Shown here in pieces: positions 1-6,440 of a stretch of 11,577 nt of DNA. How positions within the stretch are numbered: the first letter of the stretch is position 1; each line of letters starts with the position of its first letter. Below the pieces are notes generated by a model. It had not been told where the DNA came from, did not search any database, and worked only from the letters and a program-made list of their open reading frames with translations. The stretch spans positions 1-11,577 of the forward strand of contig CALKAA010000343.1 of NCBI GenBank assembly GCA_937983495.1, written 5' to 3'. The DNA is from an uncultured Gemmobacter sp. GTDB lineage: Bacteria > Pseudomonadota > Alphaproteobacteria > Rhodobacterales > Rhodobacteraceae. The position numbers and the translations under genes are program-made.

Positions 1-123
1 TTCCGGCCTCGCCATTGGGCTCGAACCAATGGCGCCTCAATGGCTCGATCGGGTGCATCAAGCTCCTGGGCCAGCGCCTCGCTGCGCACGAAATCGACGA
101 TCCGTTCCCTCGAAATTACGCCG
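1..123 (-). other. Left-edge stretch, possible partial coding sequence, unassigned
   Basis: Downstream of the stop of the small exported protein, one minus-strand frame stays open to the window edge. It reads with a protein-like composition (for example RERIVDFVRSEALAQEL from about 105 to 55). I see no convincing start codon or Shine-Dalgarno for it in the window, and the frame overlaps the end of the preceding gene in another register. It could be the start of a further gene, or a fragment left by the same rearrangements that broke its neighbours. I do not recognise a family and assign no function. Confidence 0.2.
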
Positions 124-642
124 TCACGGTGCCATCGGGATGCCGCGCGCGGAAAACTCCATCGTTTCGCAATCGACCTCGTAGAGCCGCAGCAGGTCGC
201 GTGCGTCGTAGCCAAATGCCAGCCGCTGCGCCGCCTCGTCCCAGATTTGCCAGCTTTGCGCAGGGGCCTGCGGATCGAACAGGACGCGGAGCCAGGCATA
301 TGCGGACTGCTCGCGCAGATAGCTCGGCGCATAGACCAATGTCGCAACAGAAAGGGACCGGCCACAGAGCTCCAGCCCGGTATCAAAGCGCACAAGTGTG
401 TCCGGCGCCGGCCCATCTTCGTGCAGGACCACCGGCCGCGCGCCCGGATCTCCTTTTGCCTGCAGAGTCATCCCATCCCAGTCACCCGGACGCCATCGCA
501 GAATCTCTTGCGCAGTTTCAATAACTTGCACACCATCTTCATCGGAGTAGCTTTGTCGCCAGTCGTCGGGCAATGGCTCGGCCCGCAGGCACGCCGCCCA
601 CAGCACCGACAGCATGATCCCGAGGGGTGCAGCCCGGCTCAT
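124..642 (-). CDS. Small exported protein of unknown function (172 aa)
   Basis: I do not recognise the family. The protein starts with a short Arg-bearing n-region and a hydrophobic stretch (residues about 6-18, PLGIMLSVLWAAC) followed by LRAEPLPDDW, which fits a Sec signal peptide cleaved near residue 21. C18 lies at the end of the hydrophobic stretch, but WAAC is a poor lipobox, so lipoprotein status is doubtful. The mature part is acidic, rich in Trp and Asp, and holds two cysteines (C93 and C158) that could form a disulfide in the periplasm. The ATG at 642 overlaps the stop codon of the GH19 remnant upstream (ATGA), which implies translational coupling to that gene while it was intact. 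The open frame continues upstream to an ATG at 1128 only because a transposase fragment happens to be in the same register. That longer form has no signal peptide and is not the real start. With its partner gene broken, this gene may now be poorly expressed. Confidence 0.6.
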   Translation of the reverse strand: MSRAAPLGIMLSVLWAACLRAEPLPDDWRQSYSDEDGVQVIETAQEILRWRPGDWDGMTLQAKGDPGARPVVLHEDGPAPDTLVRFDTGLELCGRSLSVATLVYAPSYLREQSAYAWLRVLFDPQAPAQSWQIWDEAAQRLAFGYDARDLLRLYEVDCETMEFSARGIPMAP

Positions 643-1046
643 CTTGGTCCGCCACGAGCGGGTAGCCGCGCTTCGCGGTTGGAGTTTACCCAGCTCCGGT
701 TCCAGCATGTGCCTGCAAGCTCCTGCCCGGTGAAGATCGAATTGGAGAAGGTCCAGCGATTGGTTCGGCTGTCTGTGCCGATCCCTTGATTGATCAGATC
801 CGTGATCTGTTCCGACACAGTCCGCGTCATCCCGGCATCGGCGTTGGTGTAGCAGCGGCGCGATACCCAATACCACAGAGCGGACCGGACCGCATAGACA
901 GGCTCCGCCACCTTGTCGGGCTCGGCCTCGAAATCGACGGAACCACCCCATATGGCCTGGTGCCCCGCTGTGAAGTTCCTGTAATTCTCGCGCCCGGTCA
1001 ACTGCTTCAGTCCGCGTCCGCGGTATCGCCACCCGTCGCCCGACCG
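639..1046 (-). pseudogene. GH19 chitinase/endolysin-like gene, 5'-truncated remnant
   Basis: This frame encodes the C-terminal part of a glycoside hydrolase family 19 protein, enzymes that cleave chitin or, in bacterial and phage relatives, peptidoglycan. The signature is GDGWRYRGRGLKQLTGRENY (codons from 1040 down), matching the GRG-x-x-QLTGR-x-NY block of the family. A Trp-rich segment ALWYWVSRRC and a late LINQG follow. In GH19 enzymes the two catalytic glutamates lie N-terminal to the GRG block, and that part is missing. The homology stops near 1046-1050, where it abuts a transposase fragment in another frame, and no plausible start codon with ribosome site exists upstream. The remnant should therefore be inactive. 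Its stop overlaps the start of the small exported protein. GH19 genes of this type occur in prophage lysis cassettes and as chromosomal hydrolases; one remnant does not decide between them. Confidence 0.7.
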
Positions 1047-1049
1047 GCC

Positions 1050-1176
1050 AGATCAGCTCTGATTTGATGGTCTTGAAAAACGTCTCGACCATCGCGTTGT
1101 CGTAACAGTTTCCCCGCCCACCACTCATCGAGATCAGGATACCACGTCTGCGGAGCAGCGCCTGGTAGGCCGCGGT
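1050..1176 (-). pseudogene. IS3-family transposase OrfB, C-terminal fragment
   Basis: The translated fragment reads AAYQALLRRRGILISMSGG and then RGNCYDNAMVETFFKTIKSE. This is the hallmark end of the DDE integrase core of IS3-family OrfB: the conserved GNCYDNA block and the catalytic Glu in VETFF. Upstream it is cut by an in-frame stop (TAA at about 1180) and unrelated sequence. Downstream the match ends after SELIW, where the expected C-terminal tail (the YNPVRRH-like region) is replaced by GH19 sequence. The first two catalytic Asp residues of the DDE triad are absent, so the fragment is inactive. Confidence 0.8.
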
Positions 1177-1204
1177 TTTTTAAAGTATGTCGCCATTCGC
1201 CGGA

Positions 1205-1227
1205 AAAACGATCCACTGGATCGTTTT
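1205..1227. repeat. Perfect 10-bp inverted repeat inside the IS remnant
   Basis: AAAACGATCC (1205-1214) and GGATCGTTTT (1218-1227) are perfect complements separated by three bases. The hairpin would be followed by T-rich sequence on both strands, so it could act as a weak bidirectional terminator. It lies exactly where the IS OrfA-like and OrfB-like sequences are discontinuous, so it may mark inserted sequence or a deletion junction instead. It would lie downstream of the operon read leftward from cysD. Confidence 0.5.
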
Positions 1228-1237
1228 CTTATCCGGT

Positions 1238-1343
1238 TCAAATGCTTCAGGACCGCATTCTCCCGCCGCGTCCGACCGCTGGTCGGCACCAGCCGCACCG
1301 CCTCACGCCGAAACGCCGGCGTCGGTCTGTTCCCGTTTCCGAT
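1238..1343 (-). pseudogene. IS3-family OrfA, N-terminal fragment with a non-standard start codon
   Basis: An AGGAGG ribosome site (complement of 1350-1355) sits six bases before a frame reading GNGNRPTPAFRREAVRLV. This is the usual opening of an IS3-type OrfA helix-turn-helix protein (FRREAVRLV). The codon in start position is ATC at 1343, probably a decayed ATG, although the ancestral state cannot be seen here. After TSGRTRRENAVLKH the family pattern is lost. An internal deletion appears to have removed the helix-turn-helix and the leucine-zipper region. Confidence 0.55.
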
Positions 1344-1400
1344 AGAACACCTCCTGGTTCCTCAGTTGGTGCTCTCCACTTTTCCAGGCAAGTCCAGCCT

Positions 1401-1422
1401 CCGACAAACCCGGCACGGTTCA
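1401..1422 (-). repeat. Terminal inverted repeat of the IS3-family element (single surviving end)
   Basis: On the minus strand from 1422 the sequence begins TGAACCGTGCCGGGTTTGTC, consistent with an IS3-family left end (TG at the tip). Its partner repeat is not found near 1050, so only one end survives. The tip lies seven bases beyond the stop codon of the upstream glycosyltransferase-like gene. Confidence 0.55.
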
Positions 1423-1429
1423 GGTCAAA

Positions 1430-3316
1430 CTAATCTATCTTCCGGTTCAGAAAATCGCCGTACAGCGCATGCGCCCCATTGCTTGCAGCATTGAACTGAG
1501 CGTGATGGGTGGCGGCCTGCTCCATCTTTCCTTCCTTGCGGCGGATGATGACCATGCAGAATGCGGCCATCGGCCAGCCAGTCTGGGCCGCGGCTTCCAA
1601 GGCTTTCACCCAAGTATCTGGCACCGAACTCAGCCCATGCTGAAAGGTGCTGCGCAAAGTATAGAGCACGCTGAGATAGTTGCCCACCAGAGGTTCGGCC
1701 AGACGGCGCGTGAAGCAGGTCTCCAGCAAGGCCTCGGCCTGGGCTTCCGCTCCGATAGCGTAAAGGTTGCAGGCCTCTGCCAGAAGATAGAGATCATTAT
1801 CTGGATCATGTTTGCGGGCTGCGGCCAACAGATCTCTGTCGGCCTCGGTCGGGGTCATGGCATTTCCACTAACATAGAGTGCAGCCCAGCATGCAAAGGC
1901 CTTCTGTTCCGGGCTGATCCCAGGCTGATCCTCACCCAGAGTGATCGCCTCCCAGGTCAATGCCTTGGCGCGCTCCGGCGTATAGCGCGCATACAGACTG
2001 GTCAGAGGAACCTGACCGCGCCAACTGGCCACATGCGCAAAACCGCTGCTGCCAGCGCAGATCTCACGGCAACGCGACATCAGACAGATTTCAAACAAGG
2101 CGGCCTCGGTCGCATTGAAGTCTCCGAGGTAGTCGCGGGCCAAGGTCACGCCGAAATTTTGTTTCAGGTGGTCGAGGAGAGCCTCATCCTGACCGAAAAC
2201 CAGCAAGGCACTCCCGACAGCCTGTTTTTCCCGGATGAACTCCAGGACCAGCGGGTAAGGAAAGCACTTGGCCGCAAAGCGTCCGACAGCCCGTGGCGGG
2301 CCATAGATGACATCGCCGGCGCGCAGATGCAGGGCCACCGTGTCAGAAGGCAGGTCCACGGCATCGGCCAGTTCTTTTACACGCATCAGGTCCTTGGAAA
2401 ATCCAATGGATTCAAAGATTGCCGGATAATGCTTGCGCGGATCCACGCCACGCGCCTGCAAAACGCGGCGGTGAAAATCCGCAAGGTTCTGCCGCATGAC
2501 GATTCCGTCATATTGGTTGACCTTGTCTTCGAAGGTTTCCCCTTCCGGCAAGCTGTAGAACTCGCCAATATTGACTGTCTTCAGGGTGGCCTTGTCGACA
2601 TGGCAGGCCTGAATGAATTCCGGCGCGAAGGTGCTGTCCCGCAGATCAATCGACTGGGTTTTCAGAACTTCGGCAGAGCGGCGCAGCGGTTCCCAGTTGA
2701 ACAGGAATTTCCCCTGAAAGGCTTGTGCCATCAGCATGGCATTCATCATGGCCTTTAACCGCTCGCCCAGGCCATCATCGTTCAGAGCCACGAAACTCGG
2801 CGCATCCGGCTGGAACTGGCGCAGCACCGTGATGTCTCGCAACAGCCGTATCCGCGACAGATGCAGCGCCCCGGCAGAGCTTTTTTCAATACGGACAGAC
2901 TGGATCGGAACATTGCCGGGAATGGCAATGATCAAAGGCAATTGACGTGGCAAGGCCCCAAAACGGGTTTGGCCCTGATAGACCAACCGTTCCTGTTTGC
3001 CATCAGAGCACAGGACTGAAATATCGTTCGCACGATCTTGATAGTCTTCATTCCGCCGATTTTCGATGACGATGTAAGAGATCGGCTGGCGTCTGGGCAG
3101 ATCGATCTGCCACCAAGCTCTGGCGTCCTCTCCGGTATGGAAGGCGAAATCGAAGGTATTGTCCAGGGTTGCCCGCTGTGCGTCGTTGGGCTTGGACCAT
3201 TGCGATTGCGAGCTTTGCGAGGCAATGCCAGAGGCGCTGACATCCTGAAACCCATTGCCACTCAGCAGGGTCAGAAGGGGGTTGAAATCTTTCACCATTT
3301 TCCTTGTTGCCTTCAC
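1430..3316 (-). CDS. Discoidin-domain, fucosyltransferase-like protein (628 aa)
   Basis: This is a large cytosolic or surface-associated protein without an obvious signal peptide. Residues about 25-165 resemble an F5/8-type C (discoidin) carbohydrate-binding fold, with the typical AWWQIDL core at 67-73 and a preceding AFHTGEDA. Residues about 178-445 resemble GDP-fucose-using glycosyltransferases: DGLGERLKAMMNAM at 181-194 matches the GGLGNxL-type entry motif, and ALHLRAGDV at 328-336 matches the HxRxGD motif of alpha-1,2/1,6- and O-fucosyltransferases. VFGQDEALL (373-381) and a late SSGFAHVASW (423-432) complete the pattern. The C-terminal 180 residues are alpha-helical and TPR-like. The gene follows fcl by 42 bp. 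The start is GTG at 3316 with GGGAG five bases upstream; an ATG at 3298 is an alternative. Its base composition looks less GC-rich than fcl, gmd and cysNC. Transfer of L-fucose is an inference from the motifs and the GDP-fucose genes beside it; another sugar is possible. Confidence 0.7.
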   Translation of the reverse strand: MKATRKMVKDFNPLLTLLSGNGFQDVSASGIASQSSQSQWSKPNDAQRATLDNTFDFAFHTGEDARAWWQIDLPRRQPISYIVIENRRNEDYQDRANDISVLCSDGKQERLVYQGQTRFGALPRQLPLIIAIPGNVPIQSVRIEKSSAGALHLSRIRLLRDITVLRQFQPDAPSFVALNDDGLGERLKAMMNAMLMAQAFQGKFLFNWEPLRRSAEVLKTQSIDLRDSTFAPEFIQACHVDKATLKTVNIGEFYSLPEGETFEDKVNQYDGIVMRQNLADFHRRVLQARGVDPRKHYPAIFESIGFSKDLMRVKELADAVDLPSDTVALHLRAGDVIYGPPRAVGRFAAKCFPYPLVLEFIREKQAVGSALLVFGQDEALLDHLKQNFGVTLARDYLGDFNATEAALFEICLMSRCREICAGSSGFAHVASWRGQVPLTSLYARYTPERAKALTWEAITLGEDQPGISPEQKAFACWAALYVSGNAMTPTEADRDLLAAARKHDPDNDLYLLAEACNLYAIGAEAQAEALLETCFTRRLAEPLVGNYLSVLYTLRSTFQHGLSSVPDTWVKALEAAAQTGWPMAAFCMVIIRRKEGKMEQAATHHAQFNAASNGAHALYGDFLNRKID

Positions 3317-3358
3317 ACGCGCTCCCAGCCCCGCGGGTTACGGGGGAATGCCATCGCG

Positions 3359-4324
3359 TCAGCTTCGCAAGCTCTCGGCCTGACGGAACCAGTCATAGGT
3401 CTGGGCCAGCCCCTGCTCCAACCCGATCTGCGCCCGCCAGCCCATATCAGCCAAGCGGCTGACATCCATCAGCTTTTGCATCGTGCCATCCGGGCGCGAG
3501 GGGTCGGTTTCGATGCGGCCCGTGAAGCCCGTTACCCGCGCCACCATCTGCGCCAGTTCCAGAATGGAGACATCGCTGCCGCAGCCGACATTGATATGGC
3601 TCAGCATCGGCTGGGTATTGGCCTCATAGGCCGCCTTCGGCAGATCCAGCACGAAAAGCGAGGCCTCGGCCATGTCATCGACATGCAGGAATTCGCGCCG
3701 CGGTTGCCCCGAACCCCAGATCGTCACCACCTCGGCCCCGGTTTGCGCGGCCTCATGGAAGCGGCGGATCAGCGCCGGCAGCACATGGCTGTTTTCCGGG
3801 TGGAAATTGTCGCCCGGCCCGTAAAGATTGGTCGGCATGACCGAACGGTAATCGGTGCCATGCTGGCGGTTATAGCTTTCACACAGCTTGATGCCCGCGA
3901 TCTTGGCGATGGCATAGGGTTCGTTGGTGGCTTCCAGAACGCCGGTGAGCAGCGCCTCTTCGCGCATCGGCTGTGGCACGGCGCGCGGATAGATGCAGCT
4001 GGAACCCAGTTGCAGCAGCCGTCCCACACCGGCGGCAAAGGCCTGATGAATCACATTGGATTGGATCATCAGGTTTTCATAAATGAAATCCGCAGGGTAG
4101 GTGTTGTTGGCATGAATGCCCCCCACCTTGGCAGCCGCCAGGATCACCACATCTGGCCGCGCCTCTTGCAGAAAGGCACGCACCGCATATTGGTCGGTCA
4201 GGTCCAGTTCGGCATGGCTGCGCGTCAGGATTTCCAGCGCCTCGCCCGCCGCCTGCCGGGCCTGCAGGCGCCGCAGGATGGCACCGCCCACCATGCCCCG
4301 ATGCCCGGCCAGATAGATGCGCAT
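3359..4324 (-). CDS. fcl: GDP-L-fucose synthase (321 aa)
   Basis: Fcl (WcaG) is a cytoplasmic, NADPH-dependent extended-SDR enzyme. It epimerises C3 and C5 of GDP-4-keto-6-deoxy-mannose and then reduces C4, giving GDP-L-fucose. The N-terminal Rossmann motif is GHRGMVG (residues 7-13). The catalytic Ser-Tyr-Lys set is visible as S108 in LGSSCIYP and Y137/K141 in EPYAIAK, with C110 and H180 at the positions of the epimerisation residues. At 321 residues it has the length of the E. coli enzyme. The start is set at the ATG at 4324 (MRIYLAGHRG). The open frame extends further upstream into the end of gmd, but those 13 residues do not belong to the family. Only four bases separate it from the gmd stop, so the two are almost certainly co-transcribed and coupled. 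All key residues are present and the gene looks intact. Confidence 0.95.
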   Translation of the reverse strand: MRIYLAGHRGMVGGAILRRLQARQAAGEALEILTRSHAELDLTDQYAVRAFLQEARPDVVILAAAKVGGIHANNTYPADFIYENLMIQSNVIHQAFAAGVGRLLQLGSSCIYPRAVPQPMREEALLTGVLEATNEPYAIAKIAGIKLCESYNRQHGTDYRSVMPTNLYGPGDNFHPENSHVLPALIRRFHEAAQTGAEVVTIWGSGQPRREFLHVDDMAEASLFVLDLPKAAYEANTQPMLSHINVGCGSDVSILELAQMVARVTGFTGRIETDPSRPDGTMQKLMDVSRLADMGWRAQIGLEQGLAQTYDWFRQAESLRS

Positions 4325-4328
4325 CGCT

Positions 4329-5450
4329 TTACCCTTCCACGCTGACCGGCACGTCATGGCCATGGGCCTTCAGAAGGGCATGGCGTTGTGCAGACTTGAG
4401 GTCTTCAGCCACCATTTCGGCGCACATTTCCTGCGCGGTAATTTCCGGCACCCAGCCCAGACGGGCCTTGGCCTTGGCGGGGTCTCCCAGAAGCGTTTCC
4501 ACCTCAGCCGGGCGGAAATAGCGCGGATCAATGCGCATGATCACGTCGCCCACCTGCACACCCGGGGCCTTGTCGCCTGCAACCGCCGTCACGGTGGCGA
4601 TCTCGTCAACGCCTTCGCCGGTAAACTCCAGCGTGATGCCCAGCTCTGCGGCCGACCAGCGGATGAAATCGCGCACCGAATATTGCACGCCGGTGGCGAT
4701 CACGAAATCCTCGGGCACATCCTGTTGCAGCATCATCCACTGCATGCGGACATAATCCTTGGCATGGCCCCAGTCGCGCAGACTGTCGATATTGCCCATA
4801 TAGAGGCAGGGCTCCAGCCCTTGCGCGATATTGGCCAGACCGCGGGTGATCTTGCGGGTCACGAAGGTCTCGCCCCGGCGCGGGCTCTCGTGATTGAACA
4901 GGATGCCGTTGCAGGCATAGATGCCATAGGCCTCGCGGTAATTCACCGTGATCCAATAGGCATACATCTTGGCCACCGCATAGGGGCTGCGCGGGTGGAA
5001 GGGCGTGGTCTCGCGCTGCGGGATTTCCTGCACCAAGCCATACAGTTCCGAGGTCGAGGCCTGATAGAAGCGGGTCTTCTTTTCCAGCCCGAGGAAGCGG
5101 ATGGCCTCCAGCAGGCGCAATGTGCCAAGCGCATCGACATCGGCGGTATATTCCGGGGCCTCGAAGCTGACCGCGACATGGGATTGCGCGCCGAGGTTAT
5201 AGATCTCGTCGGGCTGCACTTCCTGCACGATGCGGATCAGGTTTGAACTGTCGGACAGATCGCCGTAATGCAGGCGGAAGCGCGCATTGTCGATATGGGG
5301 ATCCTGATAGATATGGTCCACGCGCTGCGTGTTGAACAGCGAGGCGCGGCGCTTGATGCCATGCACCTCATAGCCTTTTTCCAGCAGGAATTCCGCCAGA
5401 TAGGAGCCATCCTGCCCCGTGATCCCGGTAATCAGTGCACGCTTTGTCAT
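4329..5450 (-). CDS. gmd: GDP-mannose 4,6-dehydratase (373 aa)
   Basis: Gmd is the cytoplasmic NADP(H)-dependent dehydratase that turns GDP-D-mannose into GDP-4-keto-6-deoxy-D-mannose, the first committed step to GDP-L-fucose and also to GDP-rhamnose or GDP-perosamine. Numbered from the ATG at 5450, the sequence shows the Rossmann motif GITGQDG (9-15), T133 and E135 in QASTSELYG, and Y157/K161 in SPYAVAKMY, which are the catalytic residues at the E. coli numbering. The NHESPRRGETFVTRKI block, typical of the family, is also present. A TTG one codon upstream (5453) is a possible but less likely start. No strong Shine-Dalgarno is seen. The gene is followed after four bases by fcl, which commits the product to fucose. 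It is complete. Confidence 0.96.
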   Translation of the reverse strand: MTKRALITGITGQDGSYLAEFLLEKGYEVHGIKRRASLFNTQRVDHIYQDPHIDNARFRLHYGDLSDSSNLIRIVQEVQPDEIYNLGAQSHVAVSFEAPEYTADVDALGTLRLLEAIRFLGLEKKTRFYQASTSELYGLVQEIPQRETTPFHPRSPYAVAKMYAYWITVNYREAYGIYACNGILFNHESPRRGETFVTRKITRGLANIAQGLEPCLYMGNIDSLRDWGHAKDYVRMQWMMLQQDVPEDFVIATGVQYSVRDFIRWSAAELGITLEFTGEGVDEIATVTAVAGDKAPGVQVGDVIMRIDPRYFRPAEVETLLGDPAKAKARLGWVPEITAQEMCAEMVAEDLKSAQRHALLKAHGHDVPVSVEG

Positions 5451-5545
5451 CAATATTTGTTCAGCTTCAGGGGCATTGCAGCCCGTTGCGACGGCGACAT
5501 TCCCCGGTTCGATAGGGCACGGTGCAAGGCGTGTCCATATCTTTT

Positions 5546-6385
5546 CTAAGGGGGCAGCAGACCACCGGCGCGGGCTTCTGCAACAAGCGTGTCGGCGGCG
5601 GCAAAGGGCATGGTCAGCAGGCCTTGCAGCGCGGTCACATCCATCACCGCCTCGGGCAGGGCGGTGGCCGGGGCGGGGCGAAAGGTGAAGGGCAGGGCGG
5701 CGGCTTGCAGCAGCGCGGCCATGTCCACCCCACCGGGCAGGGCCACGTTCAACACCGGGGGCAGCGGGCCGGGTGCGGCGAGCAGCGCGGCCAGCACGCG
5801 GGCGAGGCTGATCGGGCCGATATAGCTGCGCAGAGGGCTGCGGCCATCGGGAAATTGGTCGAGGCTGACCGGACCTTTGCGGGCGGCGTGGAACAGCGCG
5901 CCGGAGCCTGCGTAATTGCCGATGCGCAGCGCGGTGACTTCGGGGGCGCCTGCCAAGGCCTGTTCCATCGCCAGTTTGGCTGCCCCATAGGCATTGAGCG
6001 GTGCGCAGAGACTGTTTTCCCGTGCCGGGCCGGAATGGGCCCCGTAAACCGCCTGGCTGGAGGCCAGCAGCACCCGGCCAATCCCATGGGCGCGGGCCAG
6101 CGCCAGCGCCGCCTCGGCCAGCCTTGTGTTCAGGGCCAGCGCCGCCGCATCGCCGGCGGTGACGCCCGCCAGCACCACGATGCCAGACAGACCAGCGGGC
6201 AGGGCAGGCGGCGCTTCGGCCAGAATATCCCAGCTTGAGGATGGCACATCAGGCGGCGTCGCGGCACCGGGGCGGTGCTGCCACAGGCCGGGCCCCGCGC
6301 CCGGCGCAACCATGGCCCAGACACGCGCCAGCGAGCGGCCGATCTCGCCACTGGCACCCAAGACAAGTGGGCCGATCATGGGCAT
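5546..6385 (-). CDS. NAD-dependent epimerase/dehydratase family protein (279 aa)
   Basis: This is a small extended-SDR sugar-nucleotide enzyme. It has a GASGEIG dinucleotide-binding motif (residues 10-16), a VLLASSQAVYG strand with S109/S110, and the YxxxK pair Y133/K137 in NAYGAAK. A later RIGNYAGSGAL and SYIGPISLARVLAALL match the C-terminal part of the family. The GGGAGG ribosome site four bases before the ATG at 6385 fixes the start. At 279 residues it is somewhat shorter than typical epimerases (about 310-340), and it is very Ala/Gly/Pro-rich. The substrate cannot be read from sequence. Lying between the sulfate-activation and GDP-fucose genes, it may supply another activated sugar for the same glycan, for example by NDP-sugar epimerisation, reduction or dehydration. 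The 95-bp gap to gmd is the largest in the run of intact genes. Confidence 0.75.
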   Translation of the reverse strand: MPMIGPLVLGASGEIGRSLARVWAMVAPGAGPGLWQHRPGAATPPDVPSSSWDILAEAPPALPAGLSGIVVLAGVTAGDAAALALNTRLAEAALALARAHGIGRVLLASSQAVYGAHSGPARENSLCAPLNAYGAAKLAMEQALAGAPEVTALRIGNYAGSGALFHAARKGPVSLDQFPDGRSPLRSYIGPISLARVLAALLAAPGPLPPVLNVALPGGVDMAALLQAAALPFTFRPAPATALPEAVMDVTALQGLLTMPFAAADTLVAEARAGGLLPP

Positions 6386-6406
6386 GGTGCCTCCCGGAAC
6401 GGAAAC

Positions 6407-6431
6407 CCCCCGCGCGGGGAACGCGCGGGGG
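6407..6431 (-). terminator. GC-rich hairpin between cysNC and the epimerase gene (attenuator-like)
   Basis: CCCCCGCGCG and CGCGCGGGGG (6407-6416 and 6422-6431) form a perfect 10-bp stem with a five-base loop, lying about 10 bp after the cysNC stop. On the transcribed minus strand it is followed only by GGTTTCC, not a true U-tract. It is therefore more likely a transcript-stabilising or attenuating hairpin that lowers downstream expression than a full terminator. It lies 21 bases before the epimerase start and just upstream of that gene's ribosome site. Confidence 0.45.
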
Positions 6432-6440
6432 CTGTTGCGA

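Larger units (their letters stand above)
1050..1422 (-). mobile_element. Degraded IS3-family insertion sequence remnant
   Basis: The element reads leftward and keeps its upstream end plus two pieces of coding sequence. At 1422 the minus strand begins TGAACCGTGCCGGG, a start typical of IS3-family terminal inverted repeats. About 70 bp further on is a strong ribosome site and an OrfA-like frame, then an abrupt change of sequence, then the C-terminal catalytic region of OrfB. Most of OrfA, the front of OrfB, the very end of OrfB and the other terminal repeat are missing. At about 370 bp it is far shorter than a complete IS3 element (roughly 1.2-1.5 kb) and cannot be autonomous. The downstream edge is fused directly to a GH19 gene fragment, so the deletion took both the IS end and the front of that gene. 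The exact family subgroup cannot be fixed from this fragment. Confidence 0.75.

Noticed and set aside
40..789. Plus-strand 249-codon open frame over the left end
   Set aside because: Antisense to the exported protein and GH19 remnant; no signal peptide, ribosome site or family motif.
1469..2758. Plus-strand 429-codon open frame
   Set aside because: Antisense to the discoidin/glycosyltransferase-like gene, with no recognisable motif, while the minus frame has clear domain signatures.
3038..4345. Plus-strand 435-codon open frame
   Set aside because: Mirror frame spanning fcl and the gap before the next gene. Its composition is typical of an antisense shadow, and it runs across two real genes.
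4317..5246. Plus-strand 309-codon open frame
   Set aside because: Antisense to gmd, which is unambiguous with all its catalytic residues.
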